Assembly: GCA_027704905.1 (NCBI GenBank)
Contig: CM051022.1
Coordinates: 8,540,971-8,604,970, forward strand
Source: Muraenolepis orangiensis
Lineage: Eukaryota; Chordata; Actinopteri; Gadiformes; Muraenolepididae
DNA: 64,000 nucleotides
Reading direction: 5' to 3'
Position 1 is the stretch's first letter. Every line of letters starts with the position of its first letter. A model generated the notes under the pieces. That model was not told the origin of the DNA. It ran no database searches and worked only from the letters and a program-made list of their open reading frames with translations. Positions 30,501 to 51,133 of this stretch are shown piece by piece. A program made the position numbers and the translations under genes.

Positions 30501-30685
30501 AACATGGGGTTGGACACGCCCACGTGTGTGACATGGTTATGAACAGAACAGCCTTTAGTTAACTCACTGCTGGAAACAGTCCGCCTCTCCCTTGCGTTTC
30601 CGTGGCAGCTCAGCGGCAGACGCCGTGACGGAGGCTGTGCAGGAGGTCGGAGTCCAGGAGGCTTCCCCCTGGCTATCTCCCTCCT
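18586..30685 (-). CDS. bmal2: BMAL2 (ARNTL2), bHLH-PAS clock transcription factor, 14 exons, 5' end missing
   Basis: It dimerises with CLOCK-type partners and binds E-boxes. Exons in transcript order (high to low coordinates): 30685-30568 (RKRKG nuclear-localisation-like segment), 27974-27817 (bHLH, EKRRRDKMNHLIEELAAML, RKLDKLTVLRAAVQHLKALN), 27717-27635 (KPSFLPEEDLKHMVLR), 27137-27045 (PAS-A start, ILFISESVSKVLN), 26829-26715 (HPKDITKVKEQL), 26289-26140 (GARRSFFCRMKHC), 24575-24299 (TVHCTGYMRRW, NVKPTEF, DGKFTFVDQ), 23726-23620 (PAS-B, GYLPQEVLGTSCYEYFHQDD), 22562-22412 (WFTFTNPWTKEAEFIV), 21925-21870, 21487-21382 (GSIGSQIANELIDAYR), 20978-20882, 19671-19578 and 18710-18586 (transactivation tail MAVIMSLLES...DIHWPV and stop). 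Phases fit throughout and give 577 codons including the stop. The choice of BMAL2 over BMAL1 rests on NVKPTEF, GSIGxxIANE and the stk38l neighbour. The start codon and earliest exon(s) were not found. A symmetrical exon could be missing between the first two. Confidence 0.9.
18838..19210 (+). repeat. TATAG-rich tandem repeat plus dispersed tail element
   Basis: Irregular tatag/tagtata repeats (about 19030-19140) are followed by catactgcgggagggagcat and a cattgtccttgttgc tail. The same arrangement recurs at 26440-26670 and, inverted, the tail at 53190-53300. It is a dispersed element, probably the 3' end of a LINE or SINE. 18838-19030 looks like its degenerate upstream part. Confidence 0.55.
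20014..20809 (+). mobile_element. hAT DNA transposon, internally deleted, with target-site duplication
   Basis: Terminal inverted repeats start cagggtttccg at both ends (left cagggtttccgttagccgg; right, read inward, cagggtttccgctaagtgtc). The flanking 8-bp sequences atacatat and atccatat match at seven of eight positions, as expected for a hAT duplication. The open frame 20252-20500 (82 codons) carries the C-terminal hAT dimerisation block (LANIACVLPVSSVPAERGFS, then LKTSLRSRLEEEGV). The catalytic region is absent, so the copy is non-autonomous. It lies in the bmal2 intron between exons 20882-20978 and 19578-19671. Confidence 0.85.
22802..23031. repeat. 45-bp minisatellite, five copies
   Basis: Units starting ctggttgaagcagcctcacc begin at 22802, 22847, 22892, 22937 and 22982 and are almost identical. 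Because 45 is a multiple of three, both strands stay open and show a 15-residue repeat (LLQPDSNQSDWGQVR on -, VWLKQPHLAPVRLIR on +). It lies in a bmal2 intron and is probably not coding. Confidence 0.95.
24885..25080 (-). mobile_element. tRNA-derived SINE, copy A
   Basis: Read on the - strand it starts with a tRNA-like head (ggtagagccggttgtctgac) and has a conserved body (ctgtcgcctcgcatggccg, gaatgggtgaatgtgaggc). It ends near aaagctctttgg and tatataaatgcagtccatt. The same family occurs at 40110-40345 (-) and at the window end (+). Confidence 0.8.
25118..25131 (+). promoter_or_regulatory. CTCF core motif, forward orientation
   Basis: ccactagagggcgc fits CCASYAGRKGGCRS at every position. It lies in a bmal2 intron just outside SINE copy A. 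Near-matches of this core also occur inside fish repeats, so it may be repeat-borne. Confidence 0.45.
26440..26670 (+). repeat. TATAG-rich tandem repeat plus dispersed tail element, second copy
   Basis: tagtatatag-type repeats (about 26455-26590) lead into ccatactgcgggagggaagg and a gcatttctttgtacttgtta tail. It is the same family as 18838-19210 and lies in a bmal2 intron. Confidence 0.6.
27186..27385 (-). mobile_element. L2-like LINE 3' end
   Basis: On the - strand this matches the 3' tail of the L2-like LINE at 7400-7608. The shared parts are the reverse of gtcaagtcaagtttattgtc and the caatacccaacgacagacag region. Only the untranslated end is present. It lies in the bmal2 intron between exons 27045-27137 and 27635-27717. 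Confidence 0.7.
27489..27600. repeat. (CA)n array and short direct repeats
   Basis: A CA array (27489-27520) is followed by three near-copies of catctcaagaggggcatctt. It sits immediately downstream of bmal2 exon 27635-27717 in the transcript direction. Confidence 0.8.
28140..28256 (-). mobile_element. tRNA-derived SINE fragment (second type)
   Basis: On the - strand ggcaggctagctcagtctgt resembles a tRNA A box region, and ggtcgccagttctagaccc resembles a B box. It is followed by a perfect 10-bp hairpin (aacacccggg/cccgggtgtt, loop agtg, 28163-28186). A functional tRNA fold is not evident. Confidence 0.6.
28770..30235 (-). mobile_element. Rex3/RTE-type LINE, reverse-transcriptase region
   Basis: Read on the - strand from 30235 down: KHFWQTIRRLRRGKRGS, SGTVPEEWQTGVVVPLFKKG, VRPIVEPQIEEEQCGFRPGR, CFVDLEKAYDRIP (RT motif A), then MVLFASSVCDLQHSLDRFE, KEFKYLG and GAAGAVLGALYRT. 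It ends in the family's (GATG)n 3' tail at about 28775-28800. Frame breaks and a deletion of the last coding part make it non-functional. It lies between the first two recognised bmal2 exons, in the same orientation as the gene. Confidence 0.85.
30236..30430 (+). repeat. Retroelement-type 3' tail
   Basis: gcattgactttatatatttc...gacaaataaagttcttgactcttgaatcttg has the AT-rich body and short terminal direct repeat (cttga) typical of a LINE or SINE 3' end. The family was not identified. Confidence 0.4.
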
Positions 30686-30707
30686 CTGGGGAGGGGCCAG
30701 GCACGCA

Positions 30708-30868
<161 letters not shown>

Positions 30869-30920
30869 GTTGGATGAGGCTGACAAAGCATCAACACAGA
30901 ACTGATACCACCCTGGAAGG

Positions 30921-31215
30921 CTGCATGGATGACAAATGGATGGATGAATGTTGGATGGATGGAGGGATGGATGGACAGCTGTAAGACTTATGGATGGATG
31001 GAAAAATGGATGACAGATGTATGATGGATGGACAGTTATAAGAGAGATGGATGATGGATGGATAGGCAGCTATAAGAGAGATGGATGATGGATGGATAGA
31101 CAGCTATAAGACAGATGGACAGATGGATGATGGATGACCGATGTATGATGGATGGATGGAAAGCTGTATGGCAGACAGATGAAATATGGTTGGATGGCTA
31201 TACTATGGGTGCTAA
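30921..31215. repeat. (GATG)n-based satellite
   Basis: Degenerate tetranucleotide repeats of GATG/GGAT with interspersed cagctataagagag units at about 30-40 bp spacing. No coding potential. Confidence 0.9.
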
Positions 31216-32533
31216 ATGGATGGATAGAAGAAGCAAATGAACGGAAGAAGCAAACATAAAGTTTGTTTACACTTGAAATCAAATGGCCAGTGGCTATACT
31301 TCAGCTAACTAGAAACTGTGGGCTGTGATCCCATGAGTGCGCCATGCATTGCGTCGTGGTCATGGCTACTGGTTGCCCCGAGGGATTAGCCTTAAGAAAA
31401 ACATTCGCAGCATTCCATGTACATTCAATGTGAGCTTACACAAGAGGGTCAATTGTACAATTTAGGAATTTATTACAGCTAATTGAAAAATAATGAATCG
31501 GGTTTATATATTGCCAAAGTTTCTTTATAGTGACGGCATATTATTGTTTAAATCCTGTTTTTAATTAATTGATAATAGAAAAAACGGACTAGCTCTTAAA
31601 AAAAGTATTAGCCCACATAACACAAGTTGTAGGTGCGGAAAAAAAAGAGTTGGCACTCTTTGCCAAACCTTGTCCAACATTGTTGACCATCGGGAAAAAC
31701 ATGTGTGTTTTGTCCAACACAAGGTGTTGTACCATACTAGCTGTTTGAAAAGACACTCAATCACTCAACACGTTGCAATCAAATATTTGCCTGCACTAGT
31801 TACTAAACCTAGTTACTTTAAAAGTGTTTCTAAAAGTATTTCTGAATACTCAGTACTACATACTATAGAGAATGGGTTTTGTTTTTGTTTTACTTATTTC
31901 AGTAAGACTTTAAGTTAGTTTACATTTTCGAAAATAAATATATTGGTAGAATATTGTATAAAAATATATGTACTCAATAAGAGGAAATGTATATTTTACA
32001 ATGAAGTCCATTTTAGACTGCAGCTGTGATGCTCCACTATTTTTTCACAATTTAGAAAATGATCTTTTCCCCTCTTTTTTTCCATTGAGCATTTTCCCGT
32101 TATGAATCTGTCCTGTAGGGGGCGCCAGATCAGAGGTTTTTTTTGTCGCCTTATAACCCCAAACCCACTTCGCCTCACCATTTGTGTCTCATCGTGTAAA
32201 ACTGACCTACTTCCTGTGCCATACTTTTTCAAACGGTCATTCTGAAAAAACAACAATGAAAAAAGGATGAAGAATGTGTTTTTTATTCTCCAGCCCAACC
32301 ATTGACCAAGTGTGGCCCACATTTCCCTGTCAGCCAATTTCAAAAAATGTCATTGAAAAAAATAAAATGAACAAAACTAGGGTAAAAAAAAAACAGCTTC
32401 CAGAAGATAATAGTTGCGATAGATGAGGACAGGTTGGTGTGGTTAAACTTACAAACGCACACAAACCCACACACGGTCAGTTTGAGTTAGCTGAATCTCA
32501 CACTTGATTCAAATGTAAACTTTACTGGAAACA
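31216..32533. other. Gene-poor stretch
   Basis: No exon is recognised on either strand. The 115-codon - frame at 31996-32343 has no domain I recognise. A CTCF-like core with one mismatch (cctgtagggggcgc) lies near 32111. This is presumably the 5' intron or upstream region of bmal2. Confidence 0.5.
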
Positions 32534-32962
32534 CTGTCACACATTCTCACAGATTCACAGTCTATATTTACTGGTCAATGTTTCTAATGGCCAGCGTATC
32601 AACATGTGTCTAAAACGCTGGCATACGCTGAACTATCAATGTTTTATTTGAATTGTTTTTATACATAACGTATTAGTAACTTATATGGAACGTTTCGATA
32701 ACTTATAGATAACTAATACCAACGAATGCTTAGCGTGTTCACAACTTATGCCCAACGATAGTCTAACGTATGCATAGCGCGCAGAGCGTATGAGCCATAC
32801 ACTGGCCTCGCCGTACTACAATGCATACCAGCGTGCTTCAGTGTGCTCTTAACTTATACAAAACTTACCCATAACTAATATGACGTATGCCAGCATTTTA
32901 GAGAAATGTTGATACTTTTTTGAAATTTTGAATACGCTGGCTAAATCGTCAAGGTGTGACAG
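32534..32962. mobile_element. Foldback MITE-like element, about 430 bp
   Basis: The ends are inverted: ctgtcacac at 32534-32542 and gtgtgacag at 32954-32962. Further in, gccagcgtatcaacatgtg...aacgctggcatacg (about 32591-32627) is matched in inverted orientation by cgtatgccagcatttt...gaatacgctggc (about 32885-32945). There is no ORF. This long imperfect palindrome is typical of a non-autonomous DNA element. The superfamily is not determined. Confidence 0.65.
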
Positions 32963-33533
32963 GGCCATAAGTGTTTTATTTAAATAACAAATTGTGTGAT
33001 TACAACAGCAGAAAATACATGCGAGGACAGTGGATAACTGATTCGTTCTGGAACTTTGCGCCTGACACGTGTGTTTTTAAACCGACCTCACAGGTGTGTG
33101 AGGTCCCACCTACAAGTGATGGGTGGAGAACTTTGCAAACTGTGCACACACGGGTATGACTCTAACTGCACATCTGAGAGGCAAAAACGGAAGGTAGGAG
33201 GGGCTAAACGTGCACTCTGTCTTTCTCCACCCACGTGAGCCCACTTTGTGCATATACACACACACAACACACACACACACACTGATGCATTGTGTCCGGT
33301 TTGCCTGCAGGTCAATACGTTTTGCCTGTAGGTCAATATATTTCCCTGTGCACCTGAAAATTACTTGTTCATTCACTGTACTCACCCCCCCCCCCCCCCC
33401 GCCCCCGCAGCCATCACTGTTGCTTCTGAGATGTGTGTCAGTGTGACTCTGCATTCTGTGATTCATGCTTGCTCTATGGGTTGCCTTAGTCATCGCAAAA
33501 CTGCCTCTCTAATATCCCTCAAGGACACCCCTC

Positions 33534-33564
<31 letters not shown>

Positions 33565-35040
33565 GTCACTCGCCCCATATACAGTACAGGCTGATGAACA
33601 AAGTGACAGCATTAATGGATTGCGGATGGGCACACGTTCTAAAGGGACGGCATTCGAACAGCACTACTAATGGGTTATTTATGGATAATAATTTATATTA
33701 ATTAATAATTTTACGAAAGTTAAGTGGAGTAACTTAATTTAGTAAAGTCATTTCTACAGTTTCTGTTTAATATGCCTGATGGTGAAGATACATTTTCATG
33801 ATATTTAAAATACGAATGTATTCAGTAAAATGTGATTTGAAATGACAGATCATTAATCATTAGCTACGATACTATTTAATTAGGAGTTACTCATCAACTA
33901 ACGGTTCACTAGCAGTTCTTCATTCATTACTAATTGTTTCCCCGGTGACTAAATGTGTGGCCTTAATTATAAAGTTTGACCTAAATATTAAATAGCTATC
34001 AAAACAACTATTCCCACATAAACATATCCTGTACTATACTATACTGTTCGAATCTCAGTAGCTTAGACTAAATATTAAACACATTTGTTTAGGTTCAAAT
34101 GTTTTAATTAATTGATTAATTATTTTTTAAATGTTTTTATTTATTCATTCATTTAGGTCTTAGGGTCTTAAGGTCTTCAATTATTTTCGCTGTACTGTAC
34201 TTGTGCTGTGCAATGACAATACATTTGAATCTAATCTAATCTAATCGTATTCTAAGCAGGGAAGGAAGCACAGTGGCGGTGTTATAAGTATTCGACTACA
34301 TATAGCCAGGTCACAAAGTCAAGTTTGAAAGTCATAGACAAGCGTTCAAAAAAATGTATGATCATCTTACAGGCTAACTCACGATGTAGGCTGCCTGGAG
34401 TTATCCACACACTAAATGTGACTGACCTATTAGATACTTGTGTAGTTGTATAACTCAGAGAACACGTGCTGGGGTCTCCATCGTTGGGGGTCACCCTTAC
34501 GTTATACGTTACGTTATATGACGTTGAGATAAAGATACGATGCTTTAAGTGAACATAACGATACAGTACTTTGAGTAAAGATAAAGATACGATGTTGGAA
34601 GTTAAGATAAAGATGCGATGTTGGAAGTTAAGATCGCGATACAAATTGCTCCAAGTGAAGACAATTAAGATGCTTCTTTAAGTTAAGATGACGATTGCAA
34701 AGCGCCGTTCAAAACGCAATACAAATGTGGGTTAGCCCATCTTGAAAAACGTCATAATCCACAGCCTATTTGGGCACAATAATCCTGTGCTTTGTACACG
34801 ATTGGCATGTTTGTATTCTTTAAAGAATACCTTTAGTCTGTACGTCTGAATACAGCCTCCCCCCCCCCTGAGTTTGCTCCACTGATCTACTGACCTAGTT
34901 TCCACCCAACCAAATGGGTTCCGAAATTCTTTAGAAAAAATAAATAAAAAAAGTGTGGAAACAGCTTCTCTCCATCTGTTCCTTCCCGGCACATAATACC
35001 ACCCACCCACCCACACCCACACACACGTTAGATGCTAAAC
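32963..35040. other. Gene-poor stretch upstream of bmal2
   Basis: No gene is recognised. It holds a C run (33386-33400), a short CA array (33536-33560), a LINE-type 3' tail (about 34185-34250, ending in repeated AATCT) and imperfect repeats of gataaagatacgatgttgga (about 34540-34640). A similar tail is at 35045-35100. The bmal2 promoter or first exon may lie in this stretch or just right of it, but I cannot fix it. Confidence 0.4.
34891..34901 (-). promoter_or_regulatory. ROR/REV-ERB response element match
   Basis: On the - strand aaactaggtca fits the RORE consensus WAWNTRGGTCA exactly. It is upstream of the recognised bmal2 exons and in the same orientation. It could be a chance match. Confidence 0.3.
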
Positions 35041-35099
35041 TTATTTTTGATGTACTGTACTTGCAGTGATGTGCAATGACAATACATTAGAATCGAATC

Positions 35100-37376
35100 T
35101 ACCGGTGAGGTTGCTTCACTTCTTGCAGCCAGCAGTGCGCACACGCTGTCGGACCGGACCTGTATCGATCAGCCTGGATCGATCAGCCTGGATCGTCCCC
35201 TATCTGACGGGATGGTCCTGCCTTTTGGACCAATATGGTCACCTACCTGCTCCATCACTCTCGGCCGTCCCGTAAATTCCGAGGTCGCTGCCTCCCGCGT
35301 CCTGTGCAGCCATGGCTGGAGCCGCTGCTGTGGCCGAGCCCGGCTCCGTGTGGCAGGATGGGGGGGTATACGAGAGAGGAGATATGCTATGGAGAGATAG
35401 AGAGAGCGAGAGCGAGAGAGGTGGCAGTGTCGGAGAGAACTAGTAAGAAGTGGTAGTATAATTCACTTTTTTTTTCTCCACACACCCCTCACCTCTCTAC
35501 GCCTCTCCTCCTCCCTCAAATGCGTGGATGGAGGGAGATGAGTGTTGCGTGGGAGGGGGTGAAGGGGGGGGGTGAGGAGGAGAGACACAATGCCGTTCAG
35601 AGGACACACCACTTATTCAGCCCAACGACGAGGCAACCTCATCAACCCGTTACCTGCTGCTGGGGAATCAGTGGCGCCACACACACACAGTGTATAATTG
35701 GAGACCTCTGCCGAGACTTTACGCACGTTTTTCGACGACGGCGGTGACCTATATAATGTATATATTATACAATTTAACCGTCACGTGCCGCCGCCGCTGA
35801 TGATCACACACACACACACACCTAAATAAAATATAAATAAAAACCGCAAAATGAAATGAATAAAACTGGTGATCAGTAATGTCATACACTCACATGCTTA
35901 GTGTGGAGGAAAACAAAACAACAAAACACTATTTAGTAATTAGGAAACGAACACTGGAGCCTCAGATTACATATAAGATTTGTTTGTGTGTTTTAGTTTA
36001 TTTAATATCTCTGATAAGTGCATAGTTTATTCCCTTAAATTGAAGCATATTCCCTTACAGAATATATACTTTTGTTGTTATTTGGTATTATCGACATTAT
36101 TTATGTCATTCACTTATAAAGTGAATAACGCTTGCAGTTATCCATAGACAATAAACACACACACACACAGAAAGGTTTGGCTTTGAAGAGATAAAACATA
36201 TTTAATATCGTCATCAGTCTTATGAACAAAGAAACTAAACTCTCAACAAAATGTGAATATATATTAATGGCCGTCTCTGCAATGTTGCTCACTATGCGCT
36301 ACGTCTTGACTTCAAAACAGTATGTACACGTGGTTACACAAAATACACTAAAATAACAAATACACAAAAAAACAAAAAACACTTGATGGTAGAATGTAAA
36401 AGGGGGATGTCTACTTAAATGGCAACCCAGACAATGCAGGTGCTCCTAGCCAGCCACTGCTCTTTTACAGTGCCAGTTTAATGAACAAAAAAAACCCTGT
36501 TCAGCCACACTCAGCCAACAGTTCATACGCGGTATAATGAACAATAGGTCTTCTATCAACAACAACCAATCTAACACATGAACCTGCATACGAGGAGTCA
36601 GTGAAATATGTGGAATAGAATGGGGGGTTTTGAGGTTGCCAGTGTTTGCATGGGGTCCCTCTGCACGCTTTTTAAATTAGCTTCCACTAACTGCTTAGTA
36701 TAGCTTTGCCGTTAACTGAGGCTGCATTCATTCAACAGCATAGGATCAGGAATATACAGTAAATAAACACTTGGACACTTAAATCGAGGAACATGTTAAT
36801 ACACAGAGTGAGTGAGTGACTGAGGAGAGAGAGAGAGAGAGACAGAGACAGACAGAGAGAGAGACTGCTTGGCCCAATTACATTTTTTAGCCCCACTGGG
36901 CACAACATGACACACGAATGGCTTTTCGAAGTAGTCATCTTCTTCTTCAAAGAGATAGAAAGAAATCATCCGAGATCAGGAAAGCAGGACTGACACGTGA
37001 ACCAGTAAAACATATGACCTCCCAACAAGACGCCCAACAACAGGTGGTCTCGCAGACACAGACGAGACGCACAGGTAAATATTTTACCCGCTCCGAGTAA
37101 CACCAACAACACTTCACTTCTTCACCCTCATGAATTAAGGTATACGTCTGCCCTCACCAATGAATACATACACACAGCAGCCATTTCTCTATAGACCCTA
37201 TACGATTTCAAAAAACGCAGTCGTTCCAAACCACGCTTCTCTAGATTGTTCATTGCGCCTCCTCAAACATCCGCTCTACATTCCCAAACAAAAGCTCCTT
37301 GGAGTTGCGGCAAACAGTGCAGCAAGCAGCAGGCCTCGAGCCCTACTTCCATTCATTCAGCCAGCCTCTCCTCCCA
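35100..37376. other. Intergenic DNA between bmal2 and stk38l
   Basis: No exon is recognised. 35130-35460 is relatively GC-rich with a short direct repeat (gatcagcctggatc), and a (GA)n tract lies at 36823-36862. The remainder is AT-rich. The small open frames show no domain. Confidence 0.45.
35745..35755 (-). promoter_or_regulatory. ROR/REV-ERB response element match
   Basis: On the - strand tatataggtca fits WAWNTRGGTCA exactly. An E-box (cacgtg) lies about 30 bases to the right (35784-35789). The immediate surroundings (cgacgacggcgg, ccgccgccgctg) are GC-rich for this region and could be a promoter. Confidence 0.35.
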
Positions 37377-37632
37377 TGATATACACACACACACACTCCT
37401 TACTTTACACTTTCTTTCACACACACACTCCTTACTTTACACTTTCTTTCACACACACACTCCTTACTTTACACTTTCTTTCACACACACACACACACAC
37501 TCCTTACTTTACACTTTCTTTCACACACACACTCCTTACTTTACACTTTCTTTCACACACACACTCTTTACTTTACACTTTCTTTCACACACACACTCCT
37601 TACTTTACACTTTCTTTCTCTCACACACACAC
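37377..37632. repeat. 32-bp minisatellite, about seven units
   Basis: Units of tccttactttacactttctt followed by a short (CA)n repeat with slight length changes. The open frames over it (TPYFTLSFTHTL-like repeats) follow from the periodicity. Confidence 0.9.
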
Positions 37633-37779
37633 GTTCTGAAGTAAAAGGTAGTTTTAAGAACACAGTAATACCATAATAGGCTAACCCTGAAACACCCCCC
37701 CCCCCTCCCCCCTCAACCACCAACCCCGCCCTCCTCAAGGTAGTTTCTAATCAGACAACCAATGGGTTTGCCGCCTCAG

Positions 37780-37930
37780 TAGCACACGTGCAGAGGAAGT
37801 GACACGCGGGGGGGAATAACTTCCGCTGTATGTCGACTTTCACCGATTCTCTGTATTCATGCGGGAAACGCTTTATGTTACGGGGAGGAAATCATTACAA
37901 GCAAGAATGTCGTCTCGGTCAACATCGTGA
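37780..37930 (+). promoter_or_regulatory. Possible orphan promoter and first exon
   Basis: ETS-like sites (gaggaagtg; cttccgct on the other strand) and an E-box-like cacgtg precede an ATG at 37907. Its seven codons (MSSRSTS) run to a strong donor, atc|gtgagtaagg. No downstream exon was found, so this is a weak call. Confidence 0.25.
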
Positions 37931-38489
37931 GTAAGGAACTCTAGGTTCTCCTTTGTAATGTTGCCACTTTTCAAAAACGCCTGCTGCTTTCTCTGCTTAC
38001 TATTCTTTAAAATAGGAGTCTTCAACACGAGGGCTATAGCCACACGTACCCCACGTATAGGTTGGGCCGGGGGGGGGGGGGGGTCAGCGTGACATTTCTT
38101 TGGTCAGTAGTTAAAGAGTTTGTTAGCGTGTGTTCATACACAGTGCCCAGGATACCGTTTTAGTTTTGCAGATTAGCAGATTAGCAGACTGCTAATGTGA
38201 GCATATGAGGTACTAATGAAGATATTTGTTTTGGATTTGATCATTTCAAGGGGACTTTAAATCCTGGTCCTGAACTATGGGAAGCCCCACTAAGGTGAGG
38301 CTAAACTATTGGAAGAGTTGGTGGTGGTGATGGGAGGGAGGGGGGGGGGGGGACTATCCATAGCCACACGATTAGTACTAACCAGTATAATTTAAGATTC
38401 AATATTTACTCTTAAAGGCACTTTTTTCCCCCTCTTTTGTAATTGAGCTAGGATTGTGTGATTGGCTCTTACACCGATTCCAAGAACAT

Positions 38490-38765
38490 TATTTTGAAAC
38501 AGGAAGGATCCTGTAGAGGTGACTATTATTTTGAAATATGAAAAAAACCTGTAAACTATTACATTTAAACATGAAGGAACCCGTCGACTACTATTCTGAA
38601 ACATGAAGGAACCAGTAGAACATTCATTCTGAGAACAGAAAAGGAACCTTGCCTTGATACCGTTATTTTAAAACAGCACCTGGATACAATTATTTTTAAA
38701 CACAAAAGGAACCGGTCGACTATCATTTTGAAACGGGAAGGAACCTGGATACGGTTATTTTGGAT
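38490..38765. repeat. Degenerate tandem repeat
   Basis: Several diverged units of about 30-37 bases built on ttattttgaaacatgaagga followed by acctgtagact-like sequence. It is an old minisatellite lying 3' of stk38l. Confidence 0.7.
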
Positions 38766-39409
38766 TGACAACGTCTACCTGTTAACGAAGAGAAGCAGAG
38801 CCAACTCTAACCTTGATCTTGGTGCAGGACTGCAATGAGGTTGGCATGTTACTACCTTGACACAAATCATATTGACCTAAACAAGTTGGCCAAATTGGCA
38901 ACAACACTTTGACACCGAGACAAAATGTAATTTGTGCCACAGCGGATTCTCTTCACTTAAAATGCGTTGTCGCGAAGAGGGAAATCTCGAAAGACAAACT
39001 TTACATCTTGAACATTCTCATTCTGGTCATTCACCCTTGTGCCAACCTGAAGCTTCATTTATGGCCCCTTACATGCAGCGGTTATTGGTTACAATGTTAC
39101 CTAGCCTGAGACGGACAGAGATGTGAGTGAAGACGACGTCGTTGACGCCATGTTTGACCCTGACAAAAACCAAAGCTAACCGAGGTACTGCGGCGTTAGC
39201 GCTCCTGCAATGCGATCGAGCGAGGGAGGGAGGGAGGGATGAGACTAGGTCAAGTGAAAAAAAATATGCCTATTGGTGGCTTGGGTTTGGGTTAAGATTG
39301 TGGCCAGCACCAGCGAAAGAGGGGCTGGACAAGCCCCCGAACCCTGTGTCCGTGATAAGTCTGTGATCTCTGGGGAGGTGGGGTGCGGTGGGGTGGGGTG
39401 GGGTGGGGT

Positions 39410-47003
<7,594 letters not shown>

Positions 47004-47009
47004 GCTATC

Positions 47010-49833
<2,824 letters not shown>

Positions 49834-50160
49834 CTCCGTGTCCTGCTCCAGAGTTGACGGTTGGCTGGCAGCCAGCCCACGTTTTTAGTGGAAAATGAAA
49901 AACGTTTTTTCTCTGCCCGATTTGAGGCAAACTGTGCGTTCCCGAGAACGGTTGGTCCAGTTAACCGCTAAAGCCTGCCGCACAACTGCCCACCAAAGAG
50001 TCCATATTGAGTTAGGGAAAGCGACGACTAGACATAGACGCTCGGCAGTGACGGGAGGCTGCCGTAGAATAACCTAATAATCTCTTTTGACCTCCTTTGG
50101 AAATACCCTGACCTCGAAATACGAGGCTTCCCCTCTCTATAATAAAACAAGCACTGCTGC
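49834..50160 (-). other. Predicted 5' untranslated exon of stk38l
   Basis: On the - strand a good donor (cacggag|gtaggtg) ends at 49834, downstream of a GC-richer stretch and of three CCAAT boxes. Splicing to the acceptor at 47010 would place this leader before the stk38l ATG. The transcription start is a guess. A second possible donor (ccg|gtgagtg) lies at 50234. Confidence 0.35.
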
Positions 50161-50238
50161 TGCTGCTTCCTGGGAATGGATGCGCTCGCCAAACGCTCCT
50201 GCCACGCAAGAGCGCGCTTTGATTGACACTCACCGGAG

Positions 50239-50326
50239 CCAATGAATAAAGAGGAAAAAGTAACGGATGTTAAAATCGACCAATCGGCGGGGGATTTGAA
50301 GTACGTAAACGCATCCGATATCCAAT
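50239..50326. promoter_or_regulatory. Three evenly spaced CCAAT boxes (NF-Y type)
   Basis: CCAAT occurs at 50239-50243, 50280-50284 and 50322-50326, all in the same orientation and 41 and 42 bases apart. The middle one (gaccaatcgg) matches the extended NF-Y site best. The position suits the stk38l promoter, with the boxes read in reverse. Confidence 0.45.
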
Positions 50327-50329
50327 GAG

Positions 50330-51086
50330 AGCGTTCATATCTACCGTTGCGCCTGGAAACGCCTTCTATGCAACTCCGCAGGTTCTCGGTGTCTTTCTGT
50401 GTCTTTTGTAAACCTTCTCACACACCGTCTTCCAAAACCCCTTGTGTTTGTTGACGTTATTGCGCTTAAGTGTGTGTGTACTTAGGACGTAGATGTGGCA
50501 ATTGTGAACTAATTCCATCTGAAACCCGGTCTTCTTTGTGCATTTGCTCAATTGTAATTAATTAAAAAGAAAGGGGTTAAAGGTCGTCCCTCTACTTAAG
50601 CGTTATTTACTGGGAGGCTAAGATATTCCTAGGTCAGACATATGTCAAACGTGTGTAGATTCTTCCCCAACGCAAAAAAAAAGAATATATACACGAAACA
50701 ATGTTAGAAAATAAAGCGAAACATATATCTCATAACAGTCCTACCTCTTGGCTAAAATAATAAAGGGGAAAAACCAGTGGCATTGGAGAGTGGATATCAT
50801 AACATTTTTTTTGGGGGGGGGGGGGCCTTTACAATGCTTTCCTTGTTTGAGCCATGATGTCAATACGTTCCCTGGTGGGTGTGGCCTTCTCTCTACCAAC
50901 ACTTTCTGGGTGTGGTGGGGGTGGCCAAGGCCAAGACCAAGTTGTTATATTACTCACATCAATGGGGGCGCTTGAGCTGCTATATTTAGATTTAGGCTAT
51001 ACACCCCTCTGGCTTGAGGGCTGAGTCTTTCTCCAAAATCTGGAGATTTTTCTAAAGCAACCCCCCCCCCCCTCTCTCCCATGCGT

Positions 51087-51133
<47 letters not shown>

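Noticed and set aside
31996..32343. 115-codon - strand open frame
   Set aside because: No recognisable domain and AT-rich composition. It contains a repeat-like gggggcgcc segment and has no splice-linked neighbours.
34282..34644. 120-codon - strand open frame
   Set aside because: It lies over imperfect short repeats, with low-complexity residues and no domain.
38909..39126. Overlapping + frames of 64-66 codons near the 3' end of stk38l
   Set aside because: They were considered as a second exon for the 37907 ATG, but no convincing acceptor or phase match was found and there is no domain.
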